This document shows, piece after piece, positions 1 to 12,171 of a stretch of DNA of 49,042 bases (its first letter is position 1; each line of letters starts with the position of its first letter). The position numbers and the translations under genes are program-made. The stretch is from positions 128,050 to 177,091 of the forward strand of contig NW_014577163.1 in the NCBI RefSeq assembly GCF_000485595.1, in the 5' to 3' direction. The DNA is from Priapulus caudatus (Eukaryota > Priapulida > Priapulimorpha > Priapulimorphida > Priapulidae). Below the pieces are notes generated by a model. That model ran no database searches. It had not been told where the DNA came from and saw only the letters and a list, made by a program, of their open reading frames with translations.

Positions 1-39
<39 letters not shown>

Positions 40-110
40 TGTGCGTCTGCGCGTCTGCGTGTCTGTGTGTCTGTGTGTCCGTGTATCTGTGCGTACGTAG
101 GTGCGTACGT
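1..110. repeat. GCGT/GTGC microsatellite at window edge
   Basis: The window opens inside a GTGC-type tetranucleotide repeat that decays into GTCT and GTGTCT variants and then GTAC-rich sequence near 100-115. It is cut by the window edge, so the full length is unknown. Confidence 0.9.
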
Positions 111-889
111 ACCTACGTATCATGCGAATGAATCGTAGCCGAGATTTCATTGAGTGCAGAGGAGACCAGCAAACGATTCGCGAAAATCAATTTCTAGCCT
201 AACGTCGCTGCACACTACGTCAATGTGTCGAAAGAAGTTCTAAGGTTCATCGTTTGAAATCAATATACCCACTAACGATACAAACTACATTATTCCAATA
301 TTGTTGTCCATAGAAATTCGATGTGAATTCGCATGTTGTAGCGTTTGACTACTCTCGCGCGAGGGTTGGTTTCGCACTCACAAAATGAACTCTTATTTGC
401 TAATAGTAATTGTTACATGTTTAATCAAATATGACAACATCTCACTGATTGACGTATGATTGAATTAGCAGGAAGGGGAGAGAAAACCTATCAATTATCT
501 TAAACTAAATTATTGACGTAATCTCAGTGCACATTGGCTAGTATAGAAAAGCGAGGTTGATGAATTTTACAGGTCGTCATGTTTATCATATTTCACGAAG
601 AAGTTGTGTTTTTACAGAGTTCTCACTATCTCTGCTGTATCATCCCCATCGAGCTTTGTCATCGGAAACGACAAACCGAATCAAGTAAATGCCTATTGCA
701 CTATACCTGCAAATGTTCCACCCCAAATACCGTGCATACACAGAGCGTGTATATTTAATCCACTTACACACGTTTACGCACGCTAACGCAAATTTCTAGG
801 TGGGAATTCAAGTGGCGCCGTACAATGGATTGAACGTTGCTACGTATCAGTATTGTTGATACCGCGTACAATTATAATACGGCAGAAAC
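111..889. other. gene-free stretch, nothing recognised
   Basis: AT-leaning unique-looking sequence. The only ORF (604-786, 60 codons) has no start context, domain or splice support. No repeat or RNA gene was recognised. Confidence 0.5.
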
Positions 890-994
890 AATATTCTAAG
901 ATTAACAATATTCCAAGATTAACAATATTCCAAGATTAACAATATTCCAAGATTAACAATATTCCATGATTAACAATATTCCAAGATTAACAAT
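890..994. repeat. 17-bp tandem repeat
   Basis: About six head-to-tail copies of a 17-bp unit, ATTCCAAGATTAACAAT, with point changes in the first (TTCTAAG) and fifth (CCATGAT) units. It is a short minisatellite with no associated gene. Confidence 0.92.
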
Positions 995-1264
995 AACAAG
1001 CCTTTTTACTTCATGTAAAAAATACCGTTGTTTTTGGTAACATCAACATTTGATAAATTATTATAGAATAATCCATCCGCTTATATAACAATACTATAGC
1101 AATTAGGGAATAACATTCTCAGCTTGCTTGAAATAGCGAATATCTTGCCACAAACGATGGTCAATTCTCCCATTAAAATACTTTCCCTGTGTAATACAGA
1201 AATATGTGTACAATCTAACGATAATCGAACTTACGGAATGTATAATAGTCTTTGTTTAAACGGG

Positions 1265-1410
1265 CACGTGGGTCCCGCGAAACGCCTATGCGTGTCGGCC
1301 AATGAGAGCGCTACACATGTCCGCGTGACCATAACCTAAGACAATGGAGGAGGACGCGGTATTTAAACGAGAAACGCCTTTGTGCGCGCACCTAGTCTCT
1401 CCTCAGTTTT
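1265..1410 (+). promoter_or_regulatory. possible RNA polymerase II core promoter
   Basis: A palindromic E-box CACGTG (1265-1270), a CCAAT box in the context GGCCAATGAG (1297-1306) and a TATA-like TATTTAAA (1360-1367) lie in the order and rough spacing of an animal promoter. They are followed by a pyrimidine-rich stretch with initiator-like TCAGTTTT (1403-1410). The CCAAT-to-TATA distance is about 60 bp. No convincing coding exon follows; ORF 1344-1592 overlaps the elements and looks random. Short motifs like these occur by chance, so this is a candidate only. Confidence 0.25.
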
Positions 1411-2043
1411 ACTTCTCTTCGCAACGTCTCTACTATTTGCTAACTCGGCGTCATACGTGCAGACCACAGTTGCTATCATTGTTGTTCATGCATGTCATCT
1501 TTGAATCGTATGTTATGTTGATTGCGCGTACACCTATGTACACGTTCTGCCTGGTTCATGGGCGTTACGTTAGCTTAGTTTATGAATATTAAAGATGTCG
1601 TTGCACCTATATACGTAAATCACTCTTGTGCAATTTCTATATGCCGATGATACGCGTTCAATACCGATCATATACGCGACCACTATTCGATCACGGGAAT
1701 ACGCTAATGGTATAAAAACCATCATTACATTTAGTAATACAAGACGATGAATTATAATGACGGCTAATCCAACCTTGCTATTGATAGCATTAGGAAGCAT
1801 CCCTTGCTGGGTGGTGGCTGTAACGTACGCGCTTTAAAATGAAATTAATCTGAAAATAACTCATTTACGTTAGCGTAGAACTGACGTCAGCAGAATAAAA
1901 TGCCGCCGTTATGCCGTCGAGGTCGACCATGCAGCAAACAACATCATCCATGAGATGCAAGGATTCCGTGCTAATACAGACAGAAAGCTTCCGGACCTTC
2001 TATATTTTTAATAGAAATAGATATTGATACGCATCTAGCCCGT
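1411..2043. other. gene-free stretch downstream of the possible promoter
   Basis: No domain, RNA gene or clear repeat. If the upstream promoter is real, a non-coding first exon could lie here, but I cannot define a donor site with confidence. Confidence 0.4.
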
Positions 2044-2215
2044 GTGCCGCAACGCCACCCTGATAATAATAGATTATTATTATTCATTCCCAAGTGGATC
2101 ACGGCATTAGCCGGTGGCTTCTGGGTTAGCCGTGTCCCAACTCCCAACCTGGGACATAGGGTTTCATTATTATTATTATTTCAATTATTATTATTATTAT
2201 TACTATTATTATTCA
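2044..2215 (+). mobile_element. possible non-LTR retrotransposon or SINE 3' tail with ATT repeats
   Basis: A roughly 80-bp GC-richer segment (2094-2165) ends in GGGACATAGGGTTTC and runs directly into ATT trinucleotide repeats (2166-2213). Another ATT run precedes it (2068-2085). A unique body followed by a trinucleotide tail is typical of 3' ends of several non-LTR retrotransposon clades. No reverse transcriptase coding sequence remains. It could also be a unique segment caught between two ATT microsatellites. Confidence 0.3.
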
Positions 2216-3440
2216 CTCCTGATAATAGCTTTTCATCCCAACACACGGATAAGTATACAAGTACTAGATACTTACATTAATTACTCATACATATACTATA
2301 TATTATCAAAGTAAGTATTATATACTAGAATATAAGTATAGACAGTTAGTAATGTGATAACGCTTCCTACACTTACCACGAACCAAGAAATAGTAATAGC
2401 AGCTCCTAATATATGGCAGCTCCTTATAATGGAATAAAACATTTGCTAGCGTATTAAGAAATTAGTGCCCAAGCATGATTAACTCCCTACTAGTAATACC
2501 GTTTAAAAACTGTTGCCAAGGCGACCTGGACACATGTGTATTTTCAACGCATATATAGTCTCATTTCTGATTATACAGTATTAATAGAAAGTGGTACAAG
2601 CTAGTGTGCTAGCGGAAGCATGAAATATTCGATAATTTAAATCCCATTTGAATCTTGCACGAGGTGAGTCTAGACAAATATAGCTCACACATAGTAGACG
2701 AAAATGTAATAATAAACGCTTGCGCGAAGCGTGACGTTTAAGTGACACTAGTTGATATAGTTTATCTATTTTTGCCATCATTAATCGTAGCTGTTCTAAC
2801 AGAATTGCAATAAATATTCGTAGACATCCGTGACAAAAAACTGATCTATGCGCCGGTTGCGCCATATGGCACGTCTTAAGTGTTTTATGGGTCAATAAAG
2901 CGAAGTTTCTACTTGTGCTATCATTAGCTGAGGTTTATGTAATGTTGGAAGATAGATAGATACCCGTATCGTCTCCGCGATCCGTCTCGCCTGCATCGGT
3001 TGCTAAACAAATACCAGATGCGTGTTTGGTATTTTTGAAATGGTGCAGACCGAAAGGTTCGTGTCACTTTCATCCGGCGTTAATTACTTTTTACATAGTT
3101 GACAAAATGTTTTAGAGTGTTTCACATGGGCTCGTGGTTATTGAAAGCTTGAACAGCAGATATACACAACGTTTTTCGGTAAGGTTATCAGCAACTGCAT
3201 GCAGTGCTACATACTGGTACGCGTATGCATGCGCGTGTTTCCCCTCTCGCATGCACGAAAACATGGTAAAAGAACGTACGCACGCACGCGCATACATAGT
3301 GGTACGATTAGTGAAAAAACCCCTCGCATTACGATAATTGAAAACACGATATTACCATAACCGTTCTTTCTTATCATAAATGATGAATTTACGAAAGCAT
3401 CCTGCGACGTTTGTACGCATTATCTCGCTATTTTGCTGCC
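2216..3440. other. gene-free stretch
   Basis: AT-rich non-coding sequence. ORFs at 2581-2895 (minus) and near 3112-3337 have no recognisable domain. No RNA gene was seen. Confidence 0.45.
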
Positions 3441-3484
3441 ACACACACACACACGCACGCACGCACGCACGCACGCACGCATGC
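3441..3484. repeat. CA/CGCA microsatellite
   Basis: A run of CA dinucleotides passes into CGCA tetranucleotides. The ORFs over it (His-Thr-Ala-Arg repeats on one strand, Cys-Val-Arg-Ala on the other) are produced by the repeat and are not genes. Confidence 0.9.
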
Positions 3485-3964
3485 ATAAACACAATCATGT
3501 ACAAACACCAGCATACACGCATAAAAACACGCACACGCCCTCACGATCACGGAGACTGCTTTATGCCGCACCCTTTTTTCTCCTGCGTATACAATCTACA
3601 GTAATTTCGCATCCCCCGTGAGAACTTCGCAATAATGTTTCTCGCTCACACCTACGAAGATACGGCCAGGCAATTTGAGGCATCGCCGGGGATTCTGGCT
3701 CTTCGCCGGCCAACTCGCTCTTGCGGTTATTGATTTCGTACAATTTGCAGCAGGAACAATCGATAGCGAGTTGACAGGCGAACCGACCTGAGCAAAGCAC
3801 GACGAAGCATATACAGCCATATTGTAGCATTCGTGTTTGCCGGGAGCTCTTAGATTCATGTAAACGCGTGACCAAACCCCGGGACAAACACTTTGTAAGA
3901 ATCAACACGTATTAGTTTCTCGATGGCCAAGGTGCGAGTGGCAGATAGGTGCGAGTGACGTTAT

Positions 3965-4063
3965 ATATCATCAATAGCGTATTAGGTATGCGTACTTACT
4001 TATTAGGTAACTTATTAGGTAACTTATTAGGTAACATACTTAATAATACGCTATTGATATCAT
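3965..4063. mobile_element. 85-bp micro-foldback element with 7-bp flanking direct repeat
   Basis: Inverted arms begin CAATAGCGTATTA at 3972 and end with TAATACGCTATTG at 4056. The interior is three copies of a 12-bp unit, TTATTAGGTAAC. The sequence is flanked on both sides by the same 7-mer, ATATCAT (3965-3971 and 4057-4063), which looks like a target-site duplication. It is too small to code for anything. A locally generated hairpin plus a chance flanking repeat is the alternative. Confidence 0.55.
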
Positions 4064-4109
4064 GCGCCACATTCTCATTTTGCCGGTTATGCTAATGAGT
4101 AAGGAAGGA

Positions 4110-4380
4110 GTAAGACAGTGAGTGAGTAGTGGTATGGACTATGGACAGATAAAGACGAGGCAGATACAGAAAAATATGCAAAACGAGAAATATAGGAGGA
4201 AGAGAGGTCATGTGAGCGAGACAGAGAAAGGAGAGAGAGATGGAGAGATAAAAGGAGAATGAGAGAGCAAGGGGAAAGGTGACCGATTAACAAGTAGAGA
4301 CAAAGAAATACCAATAGCAAAAGATAATGAGAGAGAGTGAGAGACATTGAGTGAGGAAAGAGAAAGTAAACAGAGTAAGT
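4110..4380. repeat. GA-rich purine tract
   Basis: The top strand is strongly purine-biased (GAGAGA, AAAGAGAG and relatives) for about 270 bp. The Leu/Ser-rich ORF on the opposite strand (4087-4347) is a low-complexity product. Confidence 0.8.
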
Positions 4381-6119
4381 AGTTTAATTGTACGCGCGTC
4401 AGTCTCTTTACGTGAATGTTTTGTGTAGATAAATTCTACTTCGTGCAAGTTCTTGCTAGAATGAAGCGGCAATGATGATGCGGAATATTTCATCGCATCA
4501 ATGCCACGGCCTCGCAGCAACAGCTGACTTCGATCTCAATGCTGTCTGGTGGTAATTTACTTGGCGGTGGGCTTGGGACATCTTGATAAATACCTTGTAT
4601 TCCCCTTAAATCCTATCCGTTGGAGAAAAGTCCAAAATCAGATGCAAAAATTGTAATTCGACTACCAGCTGAAATACATTAACAACTGAAGCATCACAGA
4701 CTACGCCTATACTACTAATGCTTTAAGTTAAACACTGCCGAAGAAGGCCTTTGCTCAAAATAGGGCAAGGGGAGTTGGGATTGATTAAGAATTATAGTTT
4801 GTTAACTATAACCATCATACAACCGTTATCCTAAATTTTTTTTAAAGCTCCAACTTCTACTCTTACATCGCCCAGCTTCAGTTCTTTATCTAATGCTATA
4901 AATCTATTTAACTATAATCTATATATATATTTATCTATTTAACTATAAATCAATGACATCCATATATAAGGCACATAGGTAATACAGTAATGTCACTTCT
5001 GAGCCGGCGACGCCGGATCGCAAAGGGCACCGGACACACCTTGATGCATTATAACAAGAGCGTATAAAGAAGGTATATTATATAGTATATAATATATTGG
5101 TAATATTTGTACGCTCTTGATTATAACTCCTATCTCCATAAGTGGAGAAAATCTATAACACTAGCAGGTGCATTCCCATCCGAATGTCTGCACGCACGTA
5201 CGTCTGCAGAATGCCTAAGCAGAACCAGAAAGGGACATGCTGATGCAGCTACAGTGCCACTGAACACATGTCAGTGTTCGTACGCACATACAGCGAGCAC
5301 ATACATCCCAACGATAAAACATGGGCTTTGTGAACTCGTGGCTATGCTGAGCCCATTCGGGATAAGGGCGAGATGTAACGCGTTCCCTTAACAATGTTGC
5401 GAAGCCAGCATCCCAGAAGATAGACAAATCGAACCCTTGTAGATGTGGATATAGCGGTACAGCTGAATTACTTTCGCCATTACCCAGTCACTAAGCCACT
5501 AAACGAGATTATTAGAACACCCGATACATACTACACCCGGCTATTACCTACTACTACTAACGAACATTGCCATCAAACGTAAGATGCACCTGTCCTTTAA
5601 CGGCTCATGTTTCGGGGGAAATATTATAATAAACGACAGAAAATTTACATACATGATAGTTGTAACAGAGAGCTGTCGAGATACTGGAAAAGACGCGCGA
5701 GAAAGAGAAGGGAAGAGATGCGCACAGAGAAAGGAGGAAGGAGACGGGTAGGAAAAGCCCCACAGCGAAAATACTGTTGGTTTTCTACAGTGGGCCCTCC
5801 AAACCACCTCTAAAGGCTTGCCAGTGATCCCCACGACGCGTGGCATCAAATCACACACGAACACCCAGAAAATATTCACCACAAAATCAGATAATAAAAA
5901 AATACAGCGGCGGCATTTGCGTCATGGGCTTCATGAATACACGTGACCTGACAGCCTGGCAGTCATATACTGACTGCATCAACATCGGTCACAGAAAATG
6001 CTGGATATAAACTCTGAGCGAAGGGTAATAAGCCAAATCGCCGAGATGGATTTCAAAGCACATTGGCTTGCAGTGTTCGTGGTTCTCGGACACAAGTGTT
6101 CTGCCCTATTAGGCAGGAA
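4381..6119. other. gene-free stretch
   Basis: No domain-bearing ORF. It holds AT-rich patches around 4915-4940 and 5070-5100. ORFs at 5107-5391 and 5544-5882 lack any recognisable motif or splice framing. Confidence 0.4.
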
Positions 6120-6437
6120 TATTTCACATGCACACGCGCGCAGAGACGCACTCACACACGCCCGCACGGACGCCCTCACGCACTCACACGCACGCACACG
6201 CACGTGTGTGTGTACGTGTGTGTGTTTGTGTGTGTGTATGTGCGAGTGTGTTGGTTGTGACTCACTGCTGGTGCATGTGGTGTGCTGTGTGTGTGTGTGT
6301 GTTGTTGTGAGAGAGAGAGAGAGAGAGAGCGTGCATGCGTACGTGCGAGAGTGCGTGGTGCGTGCGTGCGTGCAAGCGTGCGTCGTGCGTGCGTGCGTGG
6401 CGGCGTGCGTGTGTGTGCGTGCGTGCGTGAGTGTGTG

Positions 6438-6525
<88 letters not shown>

Positions 6526-6582
6526 GAGTGTGTGCGTGCGTGCGTGCGTGCGTGCGAGAGTGCGTGCGTGTGTGTGTGTGTA
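6120..6582. repeat. 460-bp compound GT/GTGC/GA microsatellite
   Basis: CACG-type repeats give way to GTGT runs, a GAGAGA block (6309-6328), GTGC tetranucleotides and two long uninterrupted GT runs (about 6441-6481 and 6487-6519). The 249-aa reverse-strand ORF over it, made of His-Thr repeats, is an artefact of the repeat. Confidence 0.93.
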
Positions 6583-7598
6583 TAATGATTAATGCCCACG
6601 TTTTTATCGCTGATCAAACAACTCCGGGAGAACTTTGCCGTTTGTTTCGAGACTCGAAGGCACAACATGAACTCCCGATATAGGTTACGCAAATAAAATG
6701 AACGTACTCGGTTAAATATTTCATTCAAAATTTTAAATTTCTCAGAATGTTACAGCAAAAGAAAAGGTTCTGTGCACGGCGCCCATTGCAAACACGTGCC
6801 AACATACATAACGAAACAATAGATAGTACCGATATTAAGTCTATTTCGACCGATCGTGAAATATCGATATACTGTTGATCTAGTAGCCATAGCATTACCT
6901 GCATGAAGAAATTCATACAGTGAAGGCTCTTGCAACTAGAGCCAAGTATGTATGTCTCATAAAAGTGCACTGACCAGGGCAGATAATTATAGATAAATAA
7001 CAGAGAAGGCTGTACATGTTGAAAACCGAGTTGCGTAGTACGCAATCAGCTTATGTCTTCACGCTCCGATAGTGTAGATGTATAATCGCACATCATCATG
7101 ACTGTCGCGTTCCGTGAAAGAGTCGAGCGAGATTTCCTGCTCTAATTCCATATATCATCGCATTACCGAGGATTACCTCCTTGCTTCTACGAGGTGCTCG
7201 AAAGCGCATGTAGAGTATTCACGACGCAGCGTCTCGTTGTCATGAAGTCATTCATATATAGTTCAGATAATATTTTCTCTGCTTCCCCTGCCGAGGTTCA
7301 CACGACACAGAGTAAATCTTAAGTACGGACACATTAATACTTGTCCACTGATCAGCGAGGCACCGCGTGACGTATTCAATGACGGCTGTTGTGGCAGAAG
7401 TGCGACGATGTCGAAAGAGGGAGAACATATTTATAAATTTATATTCTTAATTACTATTTATGTTTGCTGAATACCACCACAATGCCTGTACGATGCGTCA
7501 TAGTTTTGATTGGAGAAATTGGCTATGATGCGGTACGTAGAATAATGATTGTTGGGAAATATCATGTAAACGTATATAGCATCGATTACAGTTCTTTA
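6583..7598. other. gene-free left flank of the transposon block
   Basis: Unique-looking sequence without coding signal. ORFs at 6725-7045 (minus) and 7464-7685 are unremarkable; the latter ends by reading into the 16-bp repeats and the transposon overlap in the wrong frame. Confidence 0.5.
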
Positions 7599-7644
7599 GT
7601 CCTACGGGTCGTTGGTCCTACGGGTCGTTGGTCCTACGGGTCGT
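7599..7644 (+). repeat. left terminal array of the 16-bp repeat
   Basis: Two full copies and a 14-bp partial copy of GTCCTACGGGTCGTTG. It is the exact reverse complement of the array at 15218-15261 over 44 bp, so the two act as terminal inverted repeats of the block. It joins transposase coding sequence at 7646 with no untranslated region between, which is not how an intact element would start. Confidence 0.95.
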
Positions 7645-7645
7645 G

Positions 7646-8050
7646 TACTCAGCGTTCTACTCACAGGCGAGCATGGAGATGCTGATGTTGATGAAAGAAC
7701 GCGAAGGCTATCTCTCAGTATTGCACAAGATATCGTACATGCAGTCTCCAAAGGCAAAGTACTTACCCCAAAACATGTTGGGCTCGGAATGACTATCCAC
7801 CAAGCCACACGTTCAAAGGACCTTGTTAACCTCTTCCACAAGGCTGGGCACTGTATAAATACAGTCAGTTCAACGGTTGGACACAACCCTAGCAAAGCAT
7901 GTGCTGGATAACCTTACCGAAAGGGGTAACTTCCCCATCCCGCCAAACCTTGTTGAAGGCAAGTTTCTTCAATTTTCGGCAGATAACATCGACATCATAG
8001 AAGAAACGCTAGATGGTCAGGGAACTTTCCATGCAACTCAGGTCATTGCC
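7646..8050 (+). repeat. overlap copy A of the transposase (405 bp)
   Basis: Matches 14810-15217 base for base with no substitutions I could find. There are three one-base indels: a T and an A missing here near 7859 and 7868, and one G fewer in a G run near 8020. Copy B has the correct frame at the first two sites and copy A at the third, judging by which reading continues the conserved protein. Confidence 0.95.
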
Positions 8051-11000
8051 TTCCAGAGAGGGTACCACGACGTCGCAGTGACAGGAGCTACGACTGGGAT
8101 CTGAACGGTCACTCAAGGTACCAGTGAACTACAGCAGCTGAAATGTGCACCAGACTGTGGTACGCGTGCCCAAACCCATTTTACCGAACATGTGAATATG
8201 GCGAACTACAACAGAGCGCAACTATGGCAAAAACAGCAAACACCAAAGATGTTGCATGGCTTCTAGTCAGGCACTACAGCAGTCCACAGCAACCAGTTCC
8301 TGCGTGGACAGGCTTCAATCAACGCCACATCAAAGACACACAAACACGACGACAATGGGTTACCTGCCAATCATCAACGCCCCAGCACATGAGAGGGACA
8401 CCTTATGGACCGTCATGGTCGTTGCTTGCGGATCACACACGAGAGCTCAACGCTGGTCAATTCCACAGTATTGACGTTCGATGAGCAACTGTATGCAAAA
8501 GCGGAAGGAACTACAGTGGGAGAATCCTGACACCTGTAGAAGTCTCTTTGTGCGTCTCGGAGGTTTCCACATCGCCAAGAACTTCATGAAAGCCATCGGA
8601 CAGCACTACGCAGATTCCGGTCTACAAGAGATATGGTCGGAAAGTTCCGTCTATGGTGAGAACACAGCCCAGAACAACATGATGGCAAAATCGTACAACC
8701 GCACCACCAGAGCACACAAGCTTACAGTGGAGGCACTCTGGCATATAATGTGGCCAAATTTCCAAGCATGGGCTCAAGAACGAGGAATTGGAGAGGACCT
8801 ACAACGACTATCTGAAGAAGTGGCAACGTCCATGGATGACTCGGGAGATCTGGATTGGCCAAGTAATCCAACTGAAACATTGAAAACACTCGAAGAACAA
8901 GTTGAGGGTCGAGATCTTCTTCACTCCTGGAGGAGTACGACAAACCTTGTCACCAACAGGCCTCTACTGGAGACACTACATGAAGATGGTCATGATCTTG
9001 CTGCAATTTATCCGCGCAGAACGGACTGGTGATTGGCAGATGCACAAGTCGGCATTCATGGCCATGCTGCCGTGGTTTGCCCACTACGATCACACCAACT
9101 ACACACGCTGGGGAGTGGTCTATGCTGCTGACATAAGCCAACTAGAAACCTCCCATCCAGACGTGTATGAGAAGTTCATGGAGGGAGACTTTGTCGTGAA
9201 GTCGTCACGGAACACCTTCAACCAAATTAGCACTGATCTTGCGCTCGAGCACGTGAACAAAGTAGGAAAAGTGGCTGGTGGTCTGATCGGAATCACGCGA
9301 TCAGACAGTGCAAGGGATAGGTGGTGCCTCACATACAACGAGCGTAGCCGAATCGTTGATCAAACCGCTGCCATGCTTGGCATGACCCTTGAAGATGCCG
9401 AATATGCCCCATCGGCCTCCGGAGATGCCGGCCCATCTAGAATAAAGAGGGACAGAGAAGATGTCAAGAAGCTACAGGACATGTTATCGCGATTCCCAAT
9501 ATTCGACAGCGAGAACAACGAAAATGACGAGTTGACCTGCCTCATGACAAGAGACGTTGCTCCGGAGAACATAAAGTCTGCCTTACTGACCGCTGAAGCC
9601 CATGGAACAGAGAAGATCCGAGAGTTTGTTGACACACGGTTGTGCAGGCAGAAAGTCGGGTTTCATGACACACTGAAACAGTCGCAAAGTCCCACACTGA
9701 CGAAAATGTACATGGTGGAAAACAAAAAGAGTGCCAGCCAAAAAAGTCAAACCATAAAAGCTGACAGAAATTTGTTCCAGCGGCTTCTTGTAGCAAAGGA
9801 CTCGGGCAGAGATGTTGACCTGAAAAATATTTTGAGTCATGAGCTCACACCAGTACCACTCGCATTGGCAGACACGGCTGGGAACCTACGTCCGACAAAT
9901 AAGGCTGCGTTAGGCAAGATCCTGGAGCAAGGAGTTACTGCCGAGGTCCTTCCAGTGTCCGCATTGAAGACATGTTCCATCATAGATGGTCAGGCTTTGG
10001 TTCAAGCTATTGGAAAACCATCTGGAGCAAAATCTTTTGGAGATTTAGCTGATGCATTCAATATATCTGTCTTCAGCCATTTCAACCAGAACTGTCCAAG
10101 AGTCGATGTAGTATTTGATCGGTACCGCAAGACGTCCATCAAGTCTGGTACGCGGTCAAAACGAGAGGGGCGAATGCGTTCAATCCGTCGCAAGATTGAC
10201 AGCAGAGACATTCCACTACCTGCAAACTGGAAGCAGTTCATGGACTTGCCTGAAAACAAAGCAAATCTCACATACTTTCTCAGCACTCAACTGATGATGG
10301 AGGCACGGAAGACCCATCCAACTCGCAATGTGATCACTGCAGGTGGTTTGAAGAACAAACTCCGTAGCATCATCCAGGAATCTGATGTTCACCTTTTGCA
10401 ATCGTCCCACGAGGAGGCCGATTACCCGCATCATACTGCATGCCAAGGCAGCCTGTCGAGACGGATATGAACGTGTCATCGTATCTTGCAGGGATACTGA
10501 TGTATTGGTGCTCCTCACACACTTTGCAGGGCAACTTAAGTCCGAGAGCTGTGGATGAGAGCCGGCACGAGACAGCAAAGGCGTTATATAGCTGTACACA
10601 ACATAGAGCTGACCCCAACGTTGCAGGAGAACATCCTATCATACCTGCTGTTACAGGATGTGATTACTGTCAGTAACTCAGTGGACAAGGGAAAAAACGA
10701 CATGGAAGGTATTCGAGAAGCACAAGTGCACTAGCTCAATGACTTGGACATGGACACACTTCAGAATCCACAATACGGAGTGGTGGGAGTTCTTCTGTCG
10801 AATCTTCTCACCAAGTTCTGATGAAACAAACATCAACGACGTCCGTTACCGTATGTTTCAAAAGGGAACCAAGGAGCAAGAGAAGCTTCCTCCAACTCGG
10901 AGAGTCTCGAACAACACATTAACCGTGCACACTACCAGGCCAAGGTGTGGCATCTGGCAGATGTCCCATTGCCCGATTTCGAGTCGCCAGTCGGGAGTGG

Positions 11001-11223
11001 ATGGTATGAAGAGGCCACCACTGGGAATCTGCATCCACAGCTCAGTGTAGACAACCCGCTGCCAAAAGAATTCACGGACATAGTGTATTGCAAATGCAAA
11101 CATTGTACAACAGCCAGATGTTCATGCAGGGCCAAGAACTTGAAATGCACAGGTGCATGTGCATGTCACGATGGAATATGCCACAATCCATATAGTGTGG
11201 TCATAGAGTCAGACTCTGATTGA
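7646..11223 (+). pseudogene. XPG/FEN1-type transposase, C-terminal part (frameshifted)
   Basis: This carries the middle and C-terminal parts of a large transposase. The long open segment 8902-10470 includes a conserved block around WGVVYAADISQLET. An XPG-N-like region follows: IIDGQALV near 9985, then VVFDRYRKTSIK near 10110 with downstream Arg/Lys residues. An XPG-I-like region has EEAD at 10411 and DTDVLVLL near 10493, then a helix-hairpin-like PAVTGCD (about 10644) and SGQGKK (about 10682). FEN1-family nucleases show the same order of acidic and glycine-rich motifs. The C-terminus (11087-11192) has nine cysteines in a CXC-like pattern. The reading frame changes near 7860, 8350, 8478, 8950, 10420, 10550, 10650 and 10890, almost all one-base indels, and there is a TGA at 8102. 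Either the copy is decayed or the consensus has indel errors. The true N-terminus is missing here; it lies at 13680. Confidence 0.82.
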
Positions 11224-12171
11224 CTTTAACTACTCATAACATCGCTGCAATTATTTTAACATTTCCAGACACTAATTGCTCATTGTTATTTGATATTAAC
11301 GTAATATTCATGAAATATGTGCATTCGGCAGGTTTTTTTTCATTAGGGGGGTGGGTCAAGTTTGTGATAATTAGTATATATGATCAAACATATATATGCA
11401 TTTTCTTTATTTGATGATGTAGAGGAATAATATGGGATTTATTTATATGTAACAAACATATTCATTAATGATGGTATGGTTGTCGACTTATAGCCATTTA
11501 TGTACTTTGTGCGGCGGTGAAACCGAAATAATTTTTTCTGCCAATTATTGCTATTTTGTGTAAACCACATGTCCTGAATATCACCATTGGAGCTATAAAT
11601 TGATATTATGATACTTTGTCTTGTTAAATTACCTATTTTTTTTAACAAAATTAAGTTCATAATCTACATTATTTGTCGAGTTATTGAGATTTTTGCATTT
11701 TCGAGAGTTCGTATTTTTCTCGACCGACGACCTCACATACAGGTTCACTGCTTCAGCTCGCAATACCAAAATTAGTGTTCCATCAGGCTAATATTTCTTC
11801 AGGGAGTACCCTGGTATGAATCCCAGCATGCGGTGACAGTCTGTTTAACAATGCTATTACCCAAATGTTTATTCTAGACCACCTTTTGAGATTATCATTT
11901 GTCCAGTCTTAACATACATAATAAAGTGTAAAAAGAAAAAAACTTTAAAGAAATTTCAAAAATAAAAAATTTAAAACAAATACCAATTAAAATTGTCAAA
12001 AAAAATTAAAAATTAAATAAAAATAAAAAATGAAAAATTGAAAATGCGATTTTAAAAATAATTTGGGCATTCACTTACCCCTCTTACTATAACGTAGGGA
12101 CCAACGACCGTTAGGAACCAGACGACGCCCGTAGGGACAACTGACACGTAGGAACCTAACGATCCCAGTAG
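11224..12171. other. 3' flank of the C-terminal transposase part
   Basis: AT-rich and without coding signal. It contains the left arm of an inverted repeat whose partner is on the other side of the gap (about 11500-11732). It ends in A-rich sequence (11920-12060) and then at least four indel-riddled copies of the 16-bp repeat in right-end orientation (12092-12171), running into the gap. This is what the right end of the element should look like. Confidence 0.7.

Noticed and set aside
5979-6728. 249-codon minus-strand ORF of His-Thr repeats, one of the longest frames in the window
   Set aside because: It is a translation of CA/CGCA microsatellite. The same applies to ORFs at 23133-23604, 43336-43703 and 46328-46708.
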